From contig CAVJHW010000117.1 of assembly GCA_963649395.1 (NCBI GenBank), forward strand, positions 1-7,991: a DNA stretch of 7,991 nucleotides, read 5' to 3'. Below, piece by piece: positions 5,744 to 7,991 of this stretch. This DNA comes from Scatomonas sp963649395 (GTDB lineage Bacteria; Bacillota; Clostridia; Lachnospirales; Lachnospiraceae). Each line of letters starts with the position of its first letter. The first letter of the stretch is position 1. Under the pieces are notes generated by a model. The model was not told the origin of the DNA and ran no database searches. It worked only from the letters and a program-made list of their open reading frames with translations. The translations under genes were made by a program, and so were the position numbers.

Positions 5744-5767
5744 GCGAATTTTGCACAGGAGGAAGGT

Positions 5768-6961
5768 ATGAAGGAGAAGAAGAGACGCAGGGCAGTGATG
5801 ATTGCGGGAGGCTGTCTGGCAGCTCTCTGCATTGGCGGGGGCGTGTGGGCAAGAACCAGGACGGAGGTCACGAATCATTTAACTACGGGAGTTGTGGATA
5901 TTGATCTGCGGGAATATAAGTTGGAGAGTGGACAGGAGGTGGCCTGGGAAGGGATTCCCGTGGTGCTGCCGGGTATGGAGGTCTCCAAGATTCCCCGTAT
6001 TACCAATCATGGAAATGCTTGTTATGTTCGGGCAAAGCTTGATTTTACCGGTCTTGAGGAAGACCTTGCGAAGGAGTTAGAGCAGGGGATCTATGGCTGG
6101 AAGGAGGGCTGGCAGAGGGCAGGGGACGGTTATTACTATTATACGGAGGTCCTTTCCTCGGAACAAGGGGTCGATCTTTTTCAAGGTTTAGAGATTCCTG
6201 CGGATTTTCCGGAATCGGAGGCAGGCAAGACCTTCCAGCTGCATATCCAGGCGGATGCCATTCAAAGTGCCAATTTCAGCCCGGGATTCGCTATGGATGC
6301 CCCCTGGGGTCAGGTAAAGATTCTGGAATGCCAAAAGGAAGGGACCTATGACCTGTCTCTCTTCCAAAAAGCGGATAATCAGAAGTTCGCAGTGGTTTTC
6401 GAGGGCAATACGGAAAAGCTTTTTACCCAGGGAAAGGACTTTTTCGAGAATTTTCCGGTTCTTCTTCCGGGAGATACCTATTCGGATTCGGCAACCTTAA
6501 GGAACGACTCTCGTAAGCCGGTAAAGCTGTATTTCCATACGGAGCAGCTGGAGGATTCTCCCCTCTTGGATCAGATTGGTCTGACCATAGGGCTTAATGG
6601 CAGTCAGAATAAGGAAATCTACGAGGGGAAGCTCCGGGCAGAAAGTTTGGGAGAGGACCTTCTTCTGGCTACCATTCCTGCCGGAGAAAGCCTGCAGCTG
6701 GGCTTTACCCTGGAGCTTCCGGCAGAGCTGGACAATAGCTACAGCCTTTCCGGTGCCTTGGTGAAATGGGTTTTTGCAGCAGATCCGGAGAGCTCCTACG
6801 GGGTTCCCCGGGTGGATACCGGAGATTACGGCCAGACAGAAAGAACCCTTGTACTTATCATTGTGGCAGGACTTGCCGGTGCGGGGCTGGCGATTCTGTC
6901 AGTTAGAGGAAAAGGAAGAGAAAGAAGGGGGAAAGACAGGAGAAGATGGGTAAGAAAATAA
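5768..6961 (+). CDS. Two-domain TasA-like surface protein with C-terminal membrane/wall anchor
   Basis: A 397-aa protein. It starts KEKKRRR, then a hydrophobic stretch (about 10-27), then TEVTNHLTTGVVDIDLREY. This keeps the second half of the SipW-type signature but lacks the A-Y-F-x-D part. Domain 1 (about 30-185) carries VVLPGMEVSKIPRITNHGNACYVRA-type and GDGYYYYTEVLSS motifs, shared with the 169-aa protein. Domain 2 (about 190-345) has FPVLLPGDTYSDSATLRND, a parallel LPG...N pattern that suggests internal duplication. The C-terminus has VDTGD (349-353), a membrane helix (about 360-379) and a long Arg/Lys tail, like a degenerate sorting signal or a stop-transfer anchor. AGGAGG (5757-5762) lies 5 nt before ATG 5768. 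It is likely to hold the fibre at the cell surface; that role is inferred. Confidence 0.75.
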   Translation: MKEKKRRRAVMIAGGCLAALCIGGGVWARTRTEVTNHLTTGVVDIDLREYKLESGQEVAWEGIPVVLPGMEVSKIPRITNHGNACYVRAKLDFTGLEEDLAKELEQGIYGWKEGWQRAGDGYYYYTEVLSSEQGVDLFQGLEIPADFPESEAGKTFQLHIQADAIQSANFSPGFAMDAPWGQVKILECQKEGTYDLSLFQKADNQKFAVVFEGNTEKLFTQGKDFFENFPVLLPGDTYSDSATLRNDSRKPVKLYFHTEQLEDSPLLDQIGLTIGLNGSQNKEIYEGKLRAESLGEDLLLATIPAGESLQLGFTLELPAELDNSYSLSGALVKWVFAADPESSYGVPRVDTGDYGQTERTLVLIIVAGLAGAGLAILSVRGKGRERRGKDRRRWVRK

Positions 6962-7510
6962 TATCTCGATGGACAGGACTTTTGGCTATTGTCTCCCTGG
7001 TCTGTACGGCTTTTACTTTTGGCTGGCATAAAGCCCTACGTGGTGAAGTCCGGTTCTATGGAACCGGCCTTGCCTACCGGCAGTCTCTGCTTTATCAATC
7101 ACCATGCGTCTTATGAAAAGATTCAGGAGGGAGACCTGGTGGCATTTCGGACTTCTCTGGGACAGAAGGTTCTCCACCGGGTGATTCGGGTGACGGACCA
7201 GGGACTGGAGACCAAAGGAGATGCCAACGAGGTCAGTGACGGAATATCGGTAACCGAGGAAAACTATCTGGGAAAAGAGTTGGGAGCTATTCCTGGGTTG
7301 GGTTATCTCTTCGCTTGGCTTTTCACTGTCAAGGGCAAGATTGCGGCAGGAACAGTGGCAGCTTGCCTGCTGATTTTGGGGATTTTCCTGGGAGAGACGG
7401 GAAGGGAGAAAGGGTCGAAGGGAGCAGCCGGAGGGCAACCGGAGGGAGAGAAAGAAGGATATGGGAAAGGGGAAGCAAAGAAGTGTCGGCAAAGACAGTT
7501 GGGGAGATAG
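6946..7510 (+). CDS. sipW: SipW-type signal peptidase I, apparent single-base frameshift near its start
   Basis: The catalytic part is one open frame (TTG 6989 to TAG 7508-7510). It encodes KPYVVKSGSMEPALPTGS with the nucleophile Ser, then VLHRVIRV, where His replaces the usual Lys as in SipW and ER/archaeal-type enzymes, then KGDANEVSD with the conserved Asp residues. A C-terminal membrane helix (GTVAACLLILGIFLG) and a Gly/Glu/Lys-rich tail follow. The frame has no ATG or GTG start. ATG 6946, with AGGAG (6938-6942), opens another frame encoding MGKKIISRWTGLLAIVSLVC, the expected N-terminal membrane segment. Dropping one T at 7011-7014 joins them as ...CTALLLAGIKPYVV, giving a protein of about 187 aa. 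The enzyme would cleave the TasA-like signals encoded upstream. The ATG overlaps the preceding gene by 16 nt. Confidence 0.85.
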
Positions 7511-7537
7511 AGAAGAGAAGAGAAGGAGGCGAAGGTC

Positions 7538-7991
7538 ATGTGGATGAAGATAAAGAACTTTGCTGTGGCTCGCTGGACGGCTTTGACCTTGATTTTTGCA
7601 ATGCTGGCATCGGCGGTGACTACGCATCTGGCCCTGGGAGGGGAGATTCCCTTTCTGTGGGGACAATATGGAGGCTCCTATTATACGGCAGATGCCTATG
7701 ATCAATTTACCATAGGTCAAACACTGGATCTGTGGGGGCTGACCACTGCATTCGGATACGGAGAAAGACAGAATCTCAGTGCTTACACTACCGAGGGACA
7801 ATCCCTGCTGGAAACCTGGGAGGAGGGGGTCATGGGGACCAAGGATGGTGTGCCTTATTTTTGCCTGGAGGCCAAAGAGCCTTATGACCAGTCAGTGGCC
7901 GCCACGGTCTATGACGGGGCAAATTACCTGGGAGGGGAGGAGATCCTGGAGTGTGCCCTGGCCTGCCGTTATATGGAGGACCATATCAGTG
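7538..7991 (+). CDS. N-terminus of a secreted surface protein, possible thioester-type adhesin (3' partial)
   Basis: 151 codons run off the window end. The N-terminus (MWMKIKNFAVARW) leads into a hydrophobic segment (about 14-28, ALTLIFAMLASAV), which acts as a signal peptide or anchor. The mature start is Gly/Tyr-rich. Further on, GVPYFCLEAKEPYD places C109 in a G-x-x-Y-x-C-L context. This resembles the Cys of thioester-forming (TED/TQXA) domains in Gram-positive adhesins, where Cys bonds to a later Gln; the Gln region is beyond the window. C139 and C143 are also present. AGGAGG (7524-7529) lies 8 nt before ATG 7538, favouring it over ATG 7544. Its place as the last visible gene of the SipW-type cluster suggests a surface-exposed partner or tip protein. 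Gene confidence is high; the adhesin assignment is tentative. Confidence 0.6.
   Translation, partial: MWMKIKNFAVARWTALTLIFAMLASAVTTHLALGGEIPFLWGQYGGSYYTADAYDQFTIGQTLDLWGLTTAFGYGERQNLSAYTTEGQSLLETWEEGVMGTKDGVPYFCLEAKEPYDQSVAATVYDGANYLGGEEILECALACRYMEDHIS

Noticed and set aside
7315..7701. 128-aa plus-strand frame across the peptidase end and the last gene
   Set aside because: It is out of frame with two better-supported genes, and its composition reflects their G/A-rich codons.

Overview
The window looks like a chromosomal segment of a Gram-positive Clostridia genome, most likely a Lachnospiraceae-type gut bacterium. This is inferred from the gene order cysS-mrnC-rlmB-sigH, strong AGGAGG ribosome binding sites, consensus SigA-type promoters, tRNAs without encoded CCA, and surface proteins with NPxTG-like or SipW-type signals. 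No species can be named from the sequence. A run of 10 Ns shows that it is a draft assembly or scaffold.

Region 1 (1-2012) is a housekeeping plus-strand operon. It holds the 3' end of cysS (cysteinyl-tRNA synthetase), mrnC (Mini-ribonuclease III, overlapping cysS), rlmB (23S rRNA 2'-O-methyltransferase) and a SigH-family sigma factor whose last codons are lost in the gap at 2013-2022. Region 2 (2023-3425) has tRNA-Leu(UAG), a strong promoter, tRNA-Val(CAC), and a secreted cohesin-like protein with a C-terminal wall-sorting signal, closed by a long terminator hairpin. Region 3 (3426-4079) has no protein gene. It carries an array of 17-bp tandem repeats, a minus-strand tRNA-Thr(GGU) with its own terminator and promoter, a divergent plus-strand promoter, and a roughly 210-nt structured leader.

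Region 4 (4080-7991, continuing past the window) is a plus-strand surface-structure operon. It encodes a small two-helix membrane protein of unknown function, two secreted TasA/CalY-like proteins with SipW-type signal peptides, a 397-aa related protein with a degenerate SipW-type N-terminus and a C-terminal membrane or wall anchor, and the cognate SipW-type (Ser/His) signal peptidase. The last gene is the start of a large secreted protein that may be an adhesin. The likely logic is that the peptidase processes the two fibre-like subunits, the anchored protein holds or nucleates the fibre, and the last protein could be a tip or adhesive component.

The most striking oddity is in the peptidase gene. 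The well-placed start codon and N-terminal membrane segment lie in a different frame from the catalytic domain, and removing a single T near 7011-7014 would join them into a normal SipW-like protein. This is an assembly error, a broken gene or an expression switch; the sequence alone cannot say which.
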